From Thiorhodovibrio litoralis (GTDB lineage: Bacteria > Pseudomonadota > Gammaproteobacteria > Chromatiales > Chromatiaceae): a DNA stretch of 64,000 nt. The notes beneath the pieces are model-generated. The model ran no database searches. It was not told where the DNA came from and was given only the letters and a program-made list of their open reading frames with translations. Location of the stretch: the NCBI RefSeq assembly GCF_033954455.1, contig NZ_CP121473.1, positions 4,016,501 through 4,080,500 of the forward strand, written 5' to 3'. The translations under genes were made by a program, and so were the position numbers. Positions 34,587-45,784 of this stretch are shown one piece after another. Within the stretch, counting starts at the first letter, position 1, and the number at the start of each line of letters is the position of its first letter.

Positions 34587-37500
34587 ATGATCTCCAGCAG
34601 CAATTCGCCCGCGTCGACAATCGACCCAGATTCGCACGGAACGCCCGCGGCGCCTTCCGGTGAAACGCCGGCGTCCGCCCCCGGGGATGCTCGAGGCCAA
34701 GGGCCTGCGGTTGCCCTCTCGCCGCTGCAGCAGGCCCTGCGCCAATTCGTCCAGACCCATCCCGGACTCACCACCCGGGCCCTTGCCGAGGCCTTTGGCC
34801 TGCCGCCACCGCAGTGCGCGGAACAATGCGCACTGCTGCGGGACGCTGGACAATTTGTCTGCCAGCCCGATGCGCGCTGGTACGCAGCCGCTGCTGACCA
34901 ACACACACAGGACCGCGAACTTCCGGCCAATCTCGACCCCCGACATCTGGCCATGCTGTTCGAGCAGTCGCTCGATGGGCTGTTTTTTATGATGCTCGAC
35001 GAGCCGGTCCGCTGGGACGACGACGTCGACAAGGAGCAGGTGCTTGATCAGGTGTTCGAGCATCAGCGCACGACCCATGTCAACGACGCCATGTGCCGGC
35101 AGTACGCCGCCCAGCCGCAGCAATTGCTTGGCCTGCGACCGGGGGACTTCTTCGCCCACGATCTCGCCGAAGGGCGGCGCCAATGGCGCCGTCTGTTCGA
35201 CACCGGCCGGCTGCACACCGAAACCGACGAGCGCCGCTTTGACGGCACCCCGATTTTCATCGAGGGCGACTACCGCTGCCTGTACGATCACCACGGACGG
35301 ATTCTCGGCCATTTCGGCGTGCAGCGTGACATGACCGAGCGCAAGCTCGCTCAGCGGCAACTCGCCGAGAGCGAGGCGCGGCTGCAGGACATTATCGCCA
35401 GCACCGCGGATTTTATCTGGGAAGTCGACACCCAAGGCCGCTTCCGCTTTGTCGCCGGTCAGGTCGAGGAACTGCTCGGTTATCGCTCCGAAGAGCTGCT
35501 CGGCAAGACGCCGTTCGAGCTCATGGACCCGGACGAAGCCGCGCGCATTCAGGCCGTTGTCGAAAGTGCGCGGGTTGAGCGCCGCGCGCTTGGCAAGCAC
35601 CAGAATTGGCTCAACGCCAAGAATGGCGACAAGCGCTGCTTTGCTTTTGCCGGTGTGCCCATGTTTGACGACCATGGCCAGGTGACCGGCTTTCGTGGTC
35701 TTAATCGCGATATTACCGAGCGAAAACGCAGCGATGACGCACTGCGCCACTCCGAACAGCGCCTACGGATGCTGTTTGAGATGTCGCCCGAGAGCATCTT
35801 GATTCTCGACCCCGAGACCACCCTGCCACTGCATTTCAACCGCGTCGCCCATGAGCGTTTGGGCTATAGCGCCGAAGAGTTCGCGCGGGTGCCGATTGCC
35901 GAGTACGACGCCACCGAGGACGCCAGGGACGTGCGCACCCATGTCGAGAAGATTCGCAAGCATGGCCGCGACGACTTCGAGACCCGGCATCGCTGTCGCG
36001 ACGGCCGCCTGCTGAATATCATCGTCTCGGTACAGTCGACGGAGATCGACGGACGCCCGGTGCTCTATGCGATGTTCCGCGACGTGACCGAGCTGCGCAG
36101 CCTGAGTGAGCGACTGGTGCTTGCCACCAGCGCCGGCGGCATCGGGATTTGGGCGTGGACAATCAACGCCAGCACTCTGTCCTGGGATGAGCAGATGTAT
36201 CGGCTGTATGGTCTGCCACCCGGTGATGGCGAGGAGCCTTACGCGCGCTGGCTGCTCGCGCTGCATCCCCAGGATCGCCCGCGCATGGAGCGCGAGGTGC
36301 AGCAAGTGCTTGAGACCGGGGTCGATCTGAACTCGGAATTCCGCATCCTGATTGGGGATGAGGTCCGCTGGCTGCGTGTCGCCGCGCATCTGGTGCGCGA
36401 CACCGCAGGCCGACCGATCAAAATGATCGGCTGCAATTGGGACGTGTCCGAACCGCATCAGGCAGAGGAACGCATGGCCCGCAGCGAGGCTCAGTTTCGC
36501 GGCGCCTTTGCGATTGCCCCCAACGGAATGGCATTGGTCGATGCCGAGGGCCGCTGGCTGCAGGTCAATCAGGCACTGTGCGAAATGCTTGGCTACAGCG
36601 CCGCAGAGCTGCTGGCGCTCGATTTTCAGTCCATTTCCCACCCCGATGACCTGGCCGCCGATTTTGTCTATCTCGATAGTCTGCTGAGCGGTCGGGCCGA
36701 TCAGGTCCAGATCGACAAGCGCTATCTGCACAAGACGGGGCACGATATTCCGGTTCTCGTCAGCGCCTCGGCGGTGCGAGACGACCAAGGCGAGCTGTCC
36801 TTTATGGTGGCCCATTTGCTGGACCTGAGCGAGCGGCGCGCAAGTGAAGCCGCCATGCTCGCCGCCAAGGAGGCGGCCGAGGCGGCCAATCGCGCTAAAA
36901 GCGAGTTCCTGGCCAACATGAGCCACGAAATCCGCACGCCGCTCAATGCCATGATCGGTCTGACCGAGCTGACCCTCGACACCGAGCTCGACCAGCGCCA
37001 GCGCGACTATCTCAGTAAGGTCCGCCAGAGCTCGCGCGCCCTGCTCGGTATTCTTAACGACATTCTGGACTACGCCAAAATCGAGGCTGGGCGGATCGAA
37101 CTGGACCAGGCCCAATTTCGCCTTGAGGAACTGCTCGAGCAGCTCAGCGCACTTTTTTCCAGCGCCGCCGACAGCAAAGGGCTGGAGCTGTTCTACCGGA
37201 TCTCGCCCGAGGTGCCGCGCGAGCTGATTGGCGACCCCATGCGCATCGGACAGGTCCTCAACAACCTGGTCGGCAACGCGGTGAAGTTTACCGAGCAGGG
37301 CAGCGTCGAGTTGTCCATCGGCGTCGCACACGAGCATGAAGACCGCATCGAGCTTAAGTTCGCGGTACGCGATAGTGGTATCGGCATGGCACCCGGCATC
37401 GTTCAGCGCCTGTTTCAGGCCTTCACCCAGGCTGACAGCTCCATCACCCGCCGCTACGGCGGCACCGGGTTGGGCCTGACCATCAGTCAACGGCTAGTCC

Positions 37501-38750
37501 TGCTGATGGGCGGTAGCATCCAGGTTGAAAGCGAAGAAGGCCATGGCAGCGTGTTTCGCTTCAATTCCTGGTTCAAGCTTCCAGCAAGCACTCCGCAGCG
37601 CGTCGGCGCGCCTCCCCGCCCACTTGAACAGCGCCATGTGCTGATCATCGACGATCGGCCAGTCGCCCGCCGCTTGCTGGCCGACATTCTCACATCCTGG
37701 CGCATGGAGGTCACCGAGGCCGATTCTTGCCATTCGGCCACCCGCGCGCTGGCCCAGGCCACTGCCGACGGCAAGCGGGTCGATATCGTCATGCTCGATA
37801 TCCGCAGCTGCCAGGCATGTCATGAATGCAAGGTGACTGATACGCCACCTGCCAAGCGCGGCATAGCACCGAAAATGTTCGGCGCCCCAGCCACGCCGAT
37901 CATCCTGCAGGTGAGCTGTGCCGAGCACTCCGAGCTTCTGACCCAAGCCAGCGCCGCCGACCTGCCCCAGCTGTTGGTCAAGCCCGTCACGCCCTCGGCG
38001 CTGTTTGACGCCATTGCCAGCATGACGGTCGATGCATCTGAAACCGACAGGGCCAATGCACTCGCCAATAAGACCGCCAATGCACAGCTGGTCGAAGCCC
38101 CAGCTGAAGCCGGGGCAAGCATGCGTGGCAAGCGCATTCTGGTGGCGGAGGACAACCCGATCAATCAGATGGTCGTGCGGGAGCTTCTGACCAAGGCGGG
38201 GTATCAAGCCGTCATCGCCGGAAATGGCCGCGAAGCGGTGGATCTTGTCTGTTCGCAGCCCTTCGATGCCGTGCTGATGGATCTGCAGATGCCGATCATG
38301 GACGGTTTCAGCGCCACCGCGGCAATTCGCGCGCAACACCCAAAGCTGCCGATCATTGCGCTAACAGCGGCCGCCTTCCCGGCTGATCGCGAACGCTGCC
38401 TGGCAGCCGGCATGAACGACCACCTTGGCAAGCCGATTCAACCCAAGCGGCTGATCGAAGCGCTCACTCATTGGATCGAATCAGCACCCGAGACGTCAGC
38501 GCATGCACCCGCGGAGGCGGCCATTCCTGTTGAGCAGATTGATCAGCTGCGCGAGCTATTGGTTGAAAACGACTATGTTCCTCCCGAGCTACTGGCCGAC
38601 CTGCGTGACAATGCCCCGCCTCAGATACAACAGGCGGTCGCCAACATCGAGCATGCACTGGCACAATTCGACTATGAAGCAGCTCTAAAAGCGCTCGATC
38701 GGCTTCTCGCATCCGCCGAGTCCGGCACCGCGAAGGCCGGGCCAAAGTGA
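34587..38750 (+). CDS. Multi-PAS hybrid histidine kinase with two receivers
   Basis: About 1387 residues from ATG 34587. A Ser/Pro-rich head and a winged-helix-like stretch ([20 protein letters not shown]) precede about five PAS domains ([54 protein letters not shown]). Then come HisKA ([20 protein letters not shown]), HATPase ([30 protein letters not shown]) and two receivers. The second receiver is canonical ([31 protein letters not shown]). The first keeps DIVMLDIR but is followed by [10 protein letters not shown] and lacks the MPxMDG loop. No TM helices are seen, so it is a cytoplasmic sensor. A REC-GGDEF gene follows. Confidence 0.9.
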   Translation: MISSSNSPASTIDPDSHGTPAAPSGETPASAPGDARGQGPAVALSPLQQALRQFVQTHPGLTTRALAEAFGLPPPQCAEQCALLRDAGQFVCQPDARWYAAAADQHTQDRELPANLDPRHLAMLFEQSLDGLFFMMLDEPVRWDDDVDKEQVLDQVFEHQRTTHVNDAMCRQYAAQPQQLLGLRPGDFFAHDLAEGRRQWRRLFDTGRLHTETDERRFDGTPIFIEGDYRCLYDHHGRILGHFGVQRDMTERKLAQRQLAESEARLQDIIASTADFIWEVDTQGRFRFVAGQVEELLGYRSEELLGKTPFELMDPDEAARIQAVVESARVERRALGKHQNWLNAKNGDKRCFAFAGVPMFDDHGQVTGFRGLNRDITERKRSDDALRHSEQRLRMLFEMSPESILILDPETTLPLHFNRVAHERLGYSAEEFARVPIAEYDATEDARDVRTHVEKIRKHGRDDFETRHRCRDGRLLNIIVSVQSTEIDGRPVLYAMFRDVTELRSLSERLVLATSAGGIGIWAWTINASTLSWDEQMYRLYGLPPGDGEEPYARWLLALHPQDRPRMEREVQQVLETGVDLNSEFRILIGDEVRWLRVAAHLVRDTAGRPIKMIGCNWDVSEPHQAEERMARSEAQFRGAFAIAPNGMALVDAEGRWLQVNQALCEMLGYSAAELLALDFQSISHPDDLAADFVYLDSLLSGRADQVQIDKRYLHKTGHDIPVLVSASAVRDDQGELSFMVAHLLDLSERRASEAAMLAAKEAAEAANRAKSEFLANMSHEIRTPLNAMIGLTELTLDTELDQRQRDYLSKVRQSSRALLGILNDILDYAKIEAGRIELDQAQFRLEELLEQLSALFSSAADSKGLELFYRISPEVPRELIGDPMRIGQVLNNLVGNAVKFTEQGSVELSIGVAHEHEDRIELKFAVRDSGIGMAPGIVQRLFQAFTQADSSITRRYGGTGLGLTISQRLVLLMGGSIQVESEEGHGSVFRFNSWFKLPASTPQRVGAPPRPLEQRHVLIIDDRPVARRLLADILTSWRMEVTEADSCHSATRALAQATADGKRVDIVMLDIRSCQACHECKVTDTPPAKRGIAPKMFGAPATPIILQVSCAEHSELLTQASAADLPQLLVKPVTPSALFDAIASMTVDASETDRANALANKTANAQLVEAPAEAGASMRGKRILVAEDNPINQMVVRELLTKAGYQAVIAGNGREAVDLVCSQPFDAVLMDLQMPIMDGFSATAAIRAQHPKLPIIALTAAAFPADRERCLAAGMNDHLGKPIQPKRLIEALTHWIESAPETSAHAPAEAAIPVEQIDQLRELLVENDYVPPELLADLRDNAPPQIQQAVANIEHALAQFDYEAALKALDRLLASAESGTAKAGPK

Positions 38751-38919
38751 TTTAGAGCAAGGCGTGATTCACGGCAACAGCAAGTCGCGACTCCAGGCAT
38801 GGCACAGCTCAGCACAGTGTGCCCAAGCCCAAGTGCCGTGGATATGCACGTCGCCTAGATAATCTCCAGATCCCGACAATCTCCAGCAAGGCCTACAGAA
38901 TCCGATGCGGCAGGACACC

Positions 38920-39825
38920 ATGATTTCCAACGCCTCTGTTTTAATCGTCGATGACGTACCAGCCAACATCCAGTTGCTCGCCGAAGCGCTGAAATCCGAC
39001 TATCGCCTGCGCATCGCCAATCATGGCGCCAAGGCGCTCGAGATCGTCAACTCCGAGACGCCGCCCGACCTGATTCTGCTCGACATCATGATGCCCGGCA
39101 TCGACGGCTATGAAGTCTGCCAAAAGATCAAAGAGAACCCGCGCACCAGCAATATCCCGATTATCTTCGTCACCGCCAAGAGCGATGTCGATGATGAAGC
39201 CTATGGCCTGAACCTTGGCGCCGTCGACTATATCCCCAAGCCGTTTCACTTTCCCGTGGTGCGCGCCAGGGTCAAGACGCACGTCAACCTCAAGCTCAAG
39301 ACCGATCTGCTTGAGAACCTGGCGCTGATCGACGGCCTGACATTCATTCCCAATCGGCGCCGATTCGACCAACTACTCATCCAGGAATGGGACCGCGCGC
39401 GCCGCGAGAGCCAATCGCTGGCGCTGGCGATGATCGACGTGGATCACTTCAAGGCTTACAACGACCACTATGGCCATGGCGCCGGTGATGACTGTCTGCG
39501 CAAGCTGGCCGGCGCGCTCAAGCGCAGCTTGCAGCGGCCGGGAGATGTGGTCGCGCGCTATGGCGGCGAGGAGTTCGTCCTGCTGCTTCCCAATACCGAC
39601 GAATCCGGCGCCTGCGCCACAGCCAAGCGCGCCAGCGATGCCGTGTCAGAGATGAAACTGCCGCATGAGCGCTCGGGCACTGCCGATCATGTCACCATCA
39701 GCATTGGCATCGCCGCCACCCATCCGCAAAACGGCGGGCAGGAGGCCCTGCTGAAAGCCGCCGATGACGCGCTTTATGACGCCAAAGGTGCCGGGCGCAA
39801 TCAGCTGGCCAGCATCACTGTTTAG
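38920..39825 (+). CDS. Response regulator with GGDEF output (diguanylate cyclase)
   Basis: The ATG at 38920 is preferred to 38905 because AGGA lies five bases upstream. 301 residues. The N-terminal receiver has VLIVDDVPANIQLLAEAL, LILLDIMMPGIDGYEVCQK, IPIIFVTAKSD and AVDYIPKPFHFPVV. The C-terminal GGDEF has LIDGLTFIPNRRRFDQLL, MIDVDHFKAYNDHYGHGAGD and the active-site loop ARYGGEEFVLLLP. It would make c-di-GMP when phosphorylated, most likely by the hybrid kinase encoded just upstream on the same strand. Confidence 0.92.
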   Translation: MISNASVLIVDDVPANIQLLAEALKSDYRLRIANHGAKALEIVNSETPPDLILLDIMMPGIDGYEVCQKIKENPRTSNIPIIFVTAKSDVDDEAYGLNLGAVDYIPKPFHFPVVRARVKTHVNLKLKTDLLENLALIDGLTFIPNRRRFDQLLIQEWDRARRESQSLALAMIDVDHFKAYNDHYGHGAGDDCLRKLAGALKRSLQRPGDVVARYGGEEFVLLLPNTDESGACATAKRASDAVSEMKLPHERSGTADHVTISIGIAATHPQNGGQEALLKAADDALYDAKGAGRNQLASITV

Positions 39826-39959
39826 GTTGATTTTACAATCAGACAGACAACGGCCCGTCACAGACTCAGTTTGGCGATTCGCTCAAGATCAACCACCACT
39901 CCGACACCTGTTCGGGATTGAGAAATCGCTAGGTCAGCAGCGCGGTGCGGCCCTGAGAT

Positions 39960-41465
39960 TCAATCCTCTGCCCCAGCGCCCACGCAGGGATGTTGTTCGA
40001 TACCGGCTTCAGCCATGGCCACGGCGCGGAAAATCGCCCGGCCTTTGTTCATGGTCTCCTTCCACTCCATCTCCGGGATCGAGTCGGCGACCACGCCGGC
40101 ACCGGCCTGGATGTGCAGCTCGCCGTCCTTGATGACTGCGGTGCGGATGGCGATGGCCGTGTCCATGTTGCCGTTAAAGCCGAGATACCCGACCGCGCCT
40201 GAGTAGATGCCGCGTTTGACCGGCTCGAGCTCGTCGATGATCTCCATGGCGCGAATCTTGGGTGCGCCCGAGACGGTTCCGGCCGGGAAGGTGGCGCGCA
40301 GCACGTCCATCGCGGTCATGCCCTCGCGCAGCTGCCCGATCACATTGGAGACGATGTGCATCACATGCGAATAGCGCTCGACGATCTTCTGATCCGTCAC
40401 CGTCACCGAGCCGACTTCCGCCACCCGACCGCAGTCGTTGCGGCCGAGATCGATCAGCATCAGATGCTCGGCAAGCTCCTTGGGGTCAGCCAGCAGCTCG
40501 GCCTCGAGCTCCTGGTCCTCCTGCTCGGTGTAGCCGCGCCGGCGCGTCCCGGCGATGGGGCGCACGGTGACAACGCCATCCTCGAGCCGGGTCAGAATCT
40601 CGGGCGAGGAGCCGACGATCTGAAACCCGTCGAGATCGAGAAAATACATGTAGGGCGAGGGGTTCAGGCCCCGCAGCGCGCGGTAGAGGTCGAGCGGACG
40701 GGCGTGGAAGGGAATGGATAGCCGCTGTGAGAGCACCACCTGCATGCAGTCACCAGCGAGGATATAGTCCTTGATGCGCGCAACAGCCTGCTCGTAGCCG
40801 CCGCGGCTGAAGCCAGACACAAAGTCCTGCTCGCTGACTGGACGGCCTACCTCCGCCGGATTTCGCGGCGCGCCGCGCTGCATGCGCTGCACCAACTCTT
40901 GGATACGGGCATGGCCGCTGTGGAGATCGTCACCGGCATCCGGGTTGAGATGCACGATGATATAAATGCGCCCGCTCAGGTTGTCGAAAACGACCACCTC
41001 CTCAGACAACATGAGCAGGATGTCCGGGGTGCCGAGCTGGTCCGGGTTGGGACAGTCGCGCAGCTTGGGCTCGATGTAACGAATGCTGTCGTAGCCAAAG
41101 TAGCCGACCAGACCGCCGGCAAAGCGCGGCATCTCCGGGTGCTCGGCGACGCGGAAGCGTTTCTGGAAGGACTCGATCCAGGCCAGTGGGTCTTCCGACT
41201 CAATCTCCTCGATCAGTTGGCCATCGCGCTCAATGCGCAGGGTGCGACCAAACACCTTGAGCACGGTGCGACAGGGCAGACCGATAATGGAGTAGCGACC
41301 CCATTTCTCCCCGCCCTGCACCGACTCGAACAGGTAGGAATAGGGCCCTTCGACCAACTTGAGATAGCAGCTAAGCGGGGTGTCGAGGTCGGCTAAGACC
41401 TCACACACCAGCGGAATGCGGTTATAGCCCCGGGCGACCAGCGCGCGATATTGCTCGGGCGTCAT
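39960..41465 (-). CDS. trpE: Anthranilate synthase component I
   Basis: 501 residues. The N-terminal feedback region has [20 protein letters not shown]. The chorismate-binding part has [93 protein letters not shown] and [19 protein letters not shown]. It makes anthranilate from chorismate with ammonia from TrpG. The ATG overlaps the stop of gph by four bases, so rpe-gph-trpE is one operon. Confidence 0.96.
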   Translation of the reverse strand: MTPEQYRALVARGYNRIPLVCEVLADLDTPLSCYLKLVEGPYSYLFESVQGGEKWGRYSIIGLPCRTVLKVFGRTLRIERDGQLIEEIESEDPLAWIESFQKRFRVAEHPEMPRFAGGLVGYFGYDSIRYIEPKLRDCPNPDQLGTPDILLMLSEEVVVFDNLSGRIYIIVHLNPDAGDDLHSGHARIQELVQRMQRGAPRNPAEVGRPVSEQDFVSGFSRGGYEQAVARIKDYILAGDCMQVVLSQRLSIPFHARPLDLYRALRGLNPSPYMYFLDLDGFQIVGSSPEILTRLEDGVVTVRPIAGTRRRGYTEQEDQELEAELLADPKELAEHLMLIDLGRNDCGRVAEVGSVTVTDQKIVERYSHVMHIVSNVIGQLREGMTAMDVLRATFPAGTVSGAPKIRAMEIIDELEPVKRGIYSGAVGYLGFNGNMDTAIAIRTAVIKDGELHIQAGAGVVADSIPEMEWKETMNKGRAIFRAVAMAEAGIEQHPCVGAGAED

Positions 41466-42226
41466 GCGGCGACTCCGTGCGCAAGGTCCCGCGCGTCAGC
41501 CAGAAAATCCGCCAGTTGCGGCAAGGTATCGATGACCGCATCGGGCTGGGCGTCGCGAATATCCTGTCCATGATTGTAGCCGTAGCTCATGCACACGATG
41601 GAGAAACCGGCCGCGCGGGCAGCCTTCACATCGCTGATCGAATCGCCCACCATCAGCGCCTGCCGGGGCTCGACGCCGAAATGCTCGGCCGCATGCAGCA
41701 GCGGCAGCGGACTCGGCTTCTTTTCGGGCAGGCTGTCGCCGCTGATCACGATCTCAAAAAGCCCGCGCAGATCGAAGTGCGTCAGCAAGGGCTCGGTAAA
41801 ACAGGCCGACTTGTTGGTCACACACCCCAGCCGGAACCCTTGGGCATGCAGCCAGCCAAGCCCTTCGCGCACGCCAGGATAAAGCACCGAGCGCTGGCAA
41901 TAGTGCTTGGCGTAAAACTCGACGAAAATCGGGTAGGCGCGCGCGTATTCCTCGGGACTCGGACGATCCTCAAGCGATCCGCTCAGCGCGCGCGACACCA
42001 GCCGCTCGACGCCATTGCCGACCCAGTTGCGCACCGCCTTCTCGCCCCGGGGCGGACGCCCGATTTGCTCCATCATCTGATCTACGCAATAGGACAGGTC
42101 CGGCACACTGTCGACCAGGGTGCCGTCCAGGTCCATGAGCACCAAACCGGGTCGAAATCCATCGGGCAGCATGGGTTGGAGTATCTCGGGCAAGTTCAAG
42201 AACGGGTCAGGGTCAGCAACCCGCAC
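41462..42226 (-). CDS. gph: Phosphoglycolate phosphatase
   Basis: HAD-superfamily enzyme with motif I in [18 protein letters not shown], motif II in [16 protein letters not shown], the Lys in [16 protein letters not shown] and motif IV in [20 protein letters not shown]. The GTG at 42226, just after the stop of rpe, gives 254 residues; an ATG at 42172 is also possible and would shorten the non-conserved head. It removes phosphate from 2-phosphoglycolate, which autotrophs form by the Rubisco oxygenase reaction. It overlaps trpE by ATGA. Confidence 0.93.
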   Translation of the reverse strand: MRVADPDPFLNLPEILQPMLPDGFRPGLVLMDLDGTLVDSVPDLSYCVDQMMEQIGRPPRGEKAVRNWVGNGVERLVSRALSGSLEDRPSPEEYARAYPIFVEFYAKHYCQRSVLYPGVREGLGWLHAQGFRLGCVTNKSACFTEPLLTHFDLRGLFEIVISGDSLPEKKPSPLPLLHAAEHFGVEPRQALMVGDSISDVKAARAAGFSIVCMSYGYNHGQDIRDAQPDAVIDTLPQLADFLADARDLAHGVAA

Positions 42227-42922
42227 TCAGGCCGCTTTCGCCAGCTCGTCGCGCATCTTGGCGATAATGCTGTTGTAGCGGTTGGGGTCGCTGTCCGAAC
42301 CCTTGCCGAAGATGCCCGAGCCAGACACGAAGGTATCGGCGCCCGCGGCCTTGATCTCGCCGATGTTGTCCGCTTTGACGCCGCCGTCGATCTCCAGGCG
42401 AATCTCCCGCCCACTCGCCTTGATCAGTTCGCGCGCCTGGCGCAGCTTGGTCAAAGCCGAGGGGATGAAGCTCTGCCCGCCAAAGCCTGGATTGACCGAC
42501 ATCAGCAAAATCATGTCGATACGTTCCATCACATACTCGAGCGCATCAAGCGGAGTAGCCGGATTGAACACCAGCCCAGCCTTGCAGCCCTCGGACTGAA
42601 TTAGCTGGAGCGTACGGTCGATATGCTCGCTGGCCTCGGGATGAAAGGTGATGTAAGTCGCGCCAGCAGCGGCGAAGTCGCCAACAATGCGGTCGACCGG
42701 CTTGACCATCAGATGCACATCGATGGGGGCGGTCACGCCATGCTTGCGCAGCGCCTCGCACACCAGCGGGCCGATGGTCAGGTTGGGAACATAATGGTTG
42801 TCCATCACGTCGAAATGCACAATGTCCGCGCCGGCGGCAAGCACATTGTCGACTTCCTCGCCAAGCTTGGCGAAGTTGGCAGAAAGGATGGACGGGGCGA
42901 TCAGGTTATCAAGAGCGGCCAT
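42227..42922 (-). CDS. rpe: Ribulose-phosphate 3-epimerase
   Basis: The ATG at 42922, preceded by GGAG, gives 231 residues. Motifs are [97 protein letters not shown] and [20 protein letters not shown]. The metal-binding His and catalytic Asp residues are all present. It serves the pentose phosphate and Calvin cycles. First gene of rpe-gph-trpE. Confidence 0.96.
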   Translation of the reverse strand: MAALDNLIAPSILSANFAKLGEEVDNVLAAGADIVHFDVMDNHYVPNLTIGPLVCEALRKHGVTAPIDVHLMVKPVDRIVGDFAAAGATYITFHPEASEHIDRTLQLIQSEGCKAGLVFNPATPLDALEYVMERIDMILLMSVNPGFGGQSFIPSALTKLRQARELIKASGREIRLEIDGGVKADNIGEIKAAGADTFVSGSGIFGKGSDSDPNRYNSIIAKMRDELAKAA

Positions 42923-43299
42923 GGCGACATCTCCGCGGCTGACAGTCAGGTGGGCGAGACGCCGCCGAAGCGGGCGTCGCGAAAAATCCAAGCGTATTTC
43001 ACAATCCGCTACTTTACCCGATCAGTGCGGCTTTTCACCAGCACCCTGACGGAGGGATCAGGAAAAACCTGCCAGAATCACGTCAATTTGCGCTGCGGCT
43101 GACGGTGTCCAGCCCGCCAAGGCGCGCAATCTGATCGCGGCCGACTGGCGGCGCCTGGACTGAGCTGCACCGACGCACCGCACCGCAGCTGAACCGGCTT
43201 CGCGCCATTCGAAACACTTGGGGTAAACTCGCGCCCTGAAGAAGATCGGACCCGATCAGCCCAGCACAGACCAACCCATTACCCGCACGCGAATCGTCC
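42923..43299. promoter_or_regulatory. Divergent region between rpe and the DAB operon
   Basis: 377 bases that must contain the promoters of rpe-gph-trpE (leftward) and of the DAB operon (rightward). A short frame (43083-43301, minus) looks like chance. No LysR-type operator or clear -35/-10 pair could be defined. No regulator gene is adjacent. Confidence 0.4.
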
Positions 43300-44973
43300 A
43301 TGGCTCCCCTTGCTTATGCCCTGCCCCTAGTGATGCTGGCATCCATGCTGGCGGTTCGGCTCAGTGCCGCGCGCCTTGGCGAGTCGGTCGCGCGCATCAG
43401 TGTCGGCGCGAGCGCCCTGACACTCGCCCTCGCCCTGGTGCTGTTCGTCGATCAACTCGGCGCTGATTCGGCCCGGCTGGTCGGTGTCGGGCTTGGGCTG
43501 TTCACGCTCTACGTCGACTGGCTGAGCACCCTTATGGCGCTTTTGGTCGGCGGCGTCAGTCTGGTGGTGCATGTGTTCTCGGTGCGCTACATGCAGGATG
43601 ATCCGGCCTATGTCCGCTTCTTTATCCTGCTCGATGGCATCGTTGCGGTGATCCTGCTGATGGTGATGGCCGGCGACCTGCTCACCCTGCTGCTCGCCTG
43701 GCATCTGGTCGGCGTCTTTTTGTATTTTCTGCTCAACCACGACACGCGCCGACCGGCCTCGACGCGCTATGCGTTCTGGACGCTGTTCACGCACCGGATC
43801 GGCGACCTGCCGCTGCTGGCGGCGGTCGCGCTCATTCATCATGCCTTCGGCACCCTGAGCCTGCCAGCGGTGTTCGCGGCCATGGCGGCGACGCCCGGCA
43901 CCACCACCCTGCTTGGGCTGCCGCTGGCCGAGACCCTGGGCGTGCTAATCCTGATCGCGGCCTTTGCCAAATCAGCCCAGTTCCCGCTGCATACCTGGCT
44001 ACCCTATACCATGGACGGACCAACGCCGGTCTCGGCACTCATGCACGCCGGCATCGTCAACTCGGGCGGCTTCCTAATCAACCGCTTCGCGCCCGTTTTC
44101 GTGCACACCGACGGGGTGCTCCTGCTGGCGCTGGGGATTGGGCTCATCACCACCATCATGGGCTCGCTGATGATGCTGATGCAGAGCGACATCAAAAAGG
44201 CGCTCGGCTACTCGACCATGGGCCAGATGGGCTACATGGTGATGGAATGCGGTCTAGGCGCTTTTTCGCTGGCGATCTATCATCTGATCGCCCATGGTGT
44301 GTTCAAGGCGACCCTGTTCCTCGGCTCCGGCGCCATCATCGGCAAGGCGCGCAAGGACCCGAATATCCCTGAGGGGGAGATCTACAAGTTCATGGTCGAA
44401 CGCAAGGTGCCGCATCCGCCCGTGTCCTGGGTGATCTTCGCCGGCATTACCATCACGGTGCCGCTACTGATCGTCTTTGGCGCCCATCAATTGGTGGATG
44501 AGGGCTTTCTGCATCACCAGGGCGCGCTCATCCTGCTGTTGTTCGGCTGGATCACCGGCGCGCAGACGCTGTTCTTCGTCTACAAGATTGGCGGAGAGCA
44601 ACCCTTCAAGCTGCTGCTCTATGTGGTGTTGTCCTTCGGCCTGGTGATTCTCACCTATGTGCTGGTCGGCCACGCCTTCGATGCCCTGCTCTACCCGGAC
44701 CCGGCCTTCCGCGAGGCGCTTTACCGGGCCGCCTCGATCAACTTCGCCTCCTTCCTGCCGGTGCTGCTGGTGCTGATTGCCTTGATCGCCGGCGGCTGGC
44801 TGCTGGTGTTCCGCGCTACGGCTGAACCTCTTAACAGGCGTTGGCGCGAAGCCTATATCAGCCTCTATGCACTGATGTCGCGCGAGTTTTACATCGCCGA
44901 TCTCTATAGCCGCGCCGGCGAGACCTTGCTGGCCGCCTCCAAGCGCGTGAATGCGCGGCTGCGCTGGCTTTAG
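43300..44973 (+). CDS. dabB: DabB-like membrane subunit of a DAB inorganic-carbon transporter (NuoL/MrpA-type)
   Basis: 557 residues with about 14 TM helices. The proton-conducting antiporter-like motifs are LTLLLAWHLVGVFLYFLLNH, FAKSAQFPLHTWLPYTMDGP, TPVSALMHAGIVNSGGFLIN, QSDIKKALGYSTMGQMGYMV and LIAHGVFKATLFLGSGAI. The Lys and Glu residues of proton-transfer paths are visible. It resembles NuoL but no nuo genes are near. Downstream are a small membrane protein, a split DabA and a PII-like gene, so the DAB reading is favoured: DabB uses the proton gradient to drive CO2 hydration by DabA. Confidence 0.88.
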   Translation: MAPLAYALPLVMLASMLAVRLSAARLGESVARISVGASALTLALALVLFVDQLGADSARLVGVGLGLFTLYVDWLSTLMALLVGGVSLVVHVFSVRYMQDDPAYVRFFILLDGIVAVILLMVMAGDLLTLLLAWHLVGVFLYFLLNHDTRRPASTRYAFWTLFTHRIGDLPLLAAVALIHHAFGTLSLPAVFAAMAATPGTTTLLGLPLAETLGVLILIAAFAKSAQFPLHTWLPYTMDGPTPVSALMHAGIVNSGGFLINRFAPVFVHTDGVLLLALGIGLITTIMGSLMMLMQSDIKKALGYSTMGQMGYMVMECGLGAFSLAIYHLIAHGVFKATLFLGSGAIIGKARKDPNIPEGEIYKFMVERKVPHPPVSWVIFAGITITVPLLIVFGAHQLVDEGFLHHQGALILLLFGWITGAQTLFFVYKIGGEQPFKLLLYVVLSFGLVILTYVLVGHAFDALLYPDPAFREALYRAASINFASFLPVLLVLIALIAGGWLLVFRATAEPLNRRWREAYISLYALMSREFYIADLYSRAGETLLAASKRVNARLRWL

Positions 44974-44986
44974 GAGGCGGCGCCCG

Positions 44987-45784
44987 ATGATGCTCACGCT
45001 CATTCTATTCCTGCTCGCCGGCACGCTGCTGCCGCTGTTCCCGCTCAGCATGGGCACGAACTGGCTACTGCAAGCCGACCACCCGGGGCGGCTCGGCGAA
45101 ACCCGCACCCTGGCCGCGCTGCTGTTGCTGATGCCGCTGCTTGGTGTTGGCCTGATCGCGCTCGGCCTGGCGCTTGCTGAGGACCGAGCCGCCGCGCTAA
45201 CCACCCCGTTCGCGCTCTGGGGCGGAGCCAGCTCGCTGTTTTATGCCTTCCGCCTGCTCAGTGTGCGCGACGGGCGCATCTGGCTCGCCCAACTTTACAG
45301 CTCGGCCCTGGCCTTGATCTGGGTCGGCATCGCTCACCAGGTGCCGCCCTTGCTGCCCGCACTCGGACTCACGCTCTCACTGCTGCCGCTGCTGTTTCTG
45401 TTCGACAGCCTGGCGCGCCGCTTTGGCATTGCCCGCGCCGGTCTCTACCCCGGTCTTGCTTCGCGCATGCCGCGCTTCTCGGTGCTCTTTGTCGGCGCCG
45501 TGCTCTGTGCCGTTGCGGTGCCCTTCTCGCCCGGCTTTTTCGCTATCGTCGATCTCGCCTTCGGCGGTGTCGGCCGCAACGAGTTGCTCACCCTGTTGCC
45601 ACTGGGCCTGTCCTGGCTGCTGTGGACCTGGGCCGGCATCCAGCTGCTCGGCGGCATCGTTTTTGGCAGCCCGCGCGATGACCTGCGCTATCGCGATCTC
45701 GAGCCCGCGGCGGCGCGCGCCCAGAGTGCCGGCCTGCTCGCACTGGCCGTCTTCGGACTCTTTCTGGTGGAAACCGCCCTATGA
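44987..45784 (+). CDS. Membrane protein of the DAB operon, function unknown
   Basis: The ATG at 44987 follows AGGAGG by ten bases and gives 265 residues with roughly seven hydrophobic helices (LTLILFLLAGTLLPLFPLSM, LAALLLLMPLLGVGLIALGL, LLPLGLSWLLWTWAGIQLL). It has the look of a shortened Nuo/Mrp-like subunit but no diagnostic proton-path motif. It starts just after dabB and its stop overlaps the start of the dabA N-terminal frame by four bases (ATGA). A structural or gating subunit is inferred only from context. Confidence 0.75.
   Translation: MMLTLILFLLAGTLLPLFPLSMGTNWLLQADHPGRLGETRTLAALLLLMPLLGVGLIALGLALAEDRAAALTTPFALWGGASSLFYAFRLLSVRDGRIWLAQLYSSALALIWVGIAHQVPPLLPALGLTLSLLPLLFLFDSLARRFGIARAGLYPGLASRMPRFSVLFVGAVLCAVAVPFSPGFFAIVDLAFGGVGRNELLTLLPLGLSWLLWTWAGIQLLGGIVFGSPRDDLRYRDLEPAAARAQSAGLLALAVFGLFLVETAL

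Noticed and set aside
35763-37490. 575-codon minus-strand frame inside the hybrid kinase gene
   Set aside because: High GC at third codon positions keeps the antisense frame open; the plus strand encodes unmistakable PAS and HisKA domains.
37800-37850. CxxCH (CQACH) in the hybrid kinase read as a c-type haem site
   Set aside because: The protein has no signal peptide or TM helix and should be cytoplasmic, where c-type haem is not attached. A metal or redox role is more likely.
38500-38750. Possible Hpt domain at the C-terminus of the hybrid kinase
   Set aside because: The helices are there but no His in an HxLKG-like motif is visible.
43300-45784. dabB and its neighbour read as respiratory complex I genes
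   Set aside because: No other nuo subunit is present, and the operon continues with DUF2309/DabA carrying an intact zinc site.
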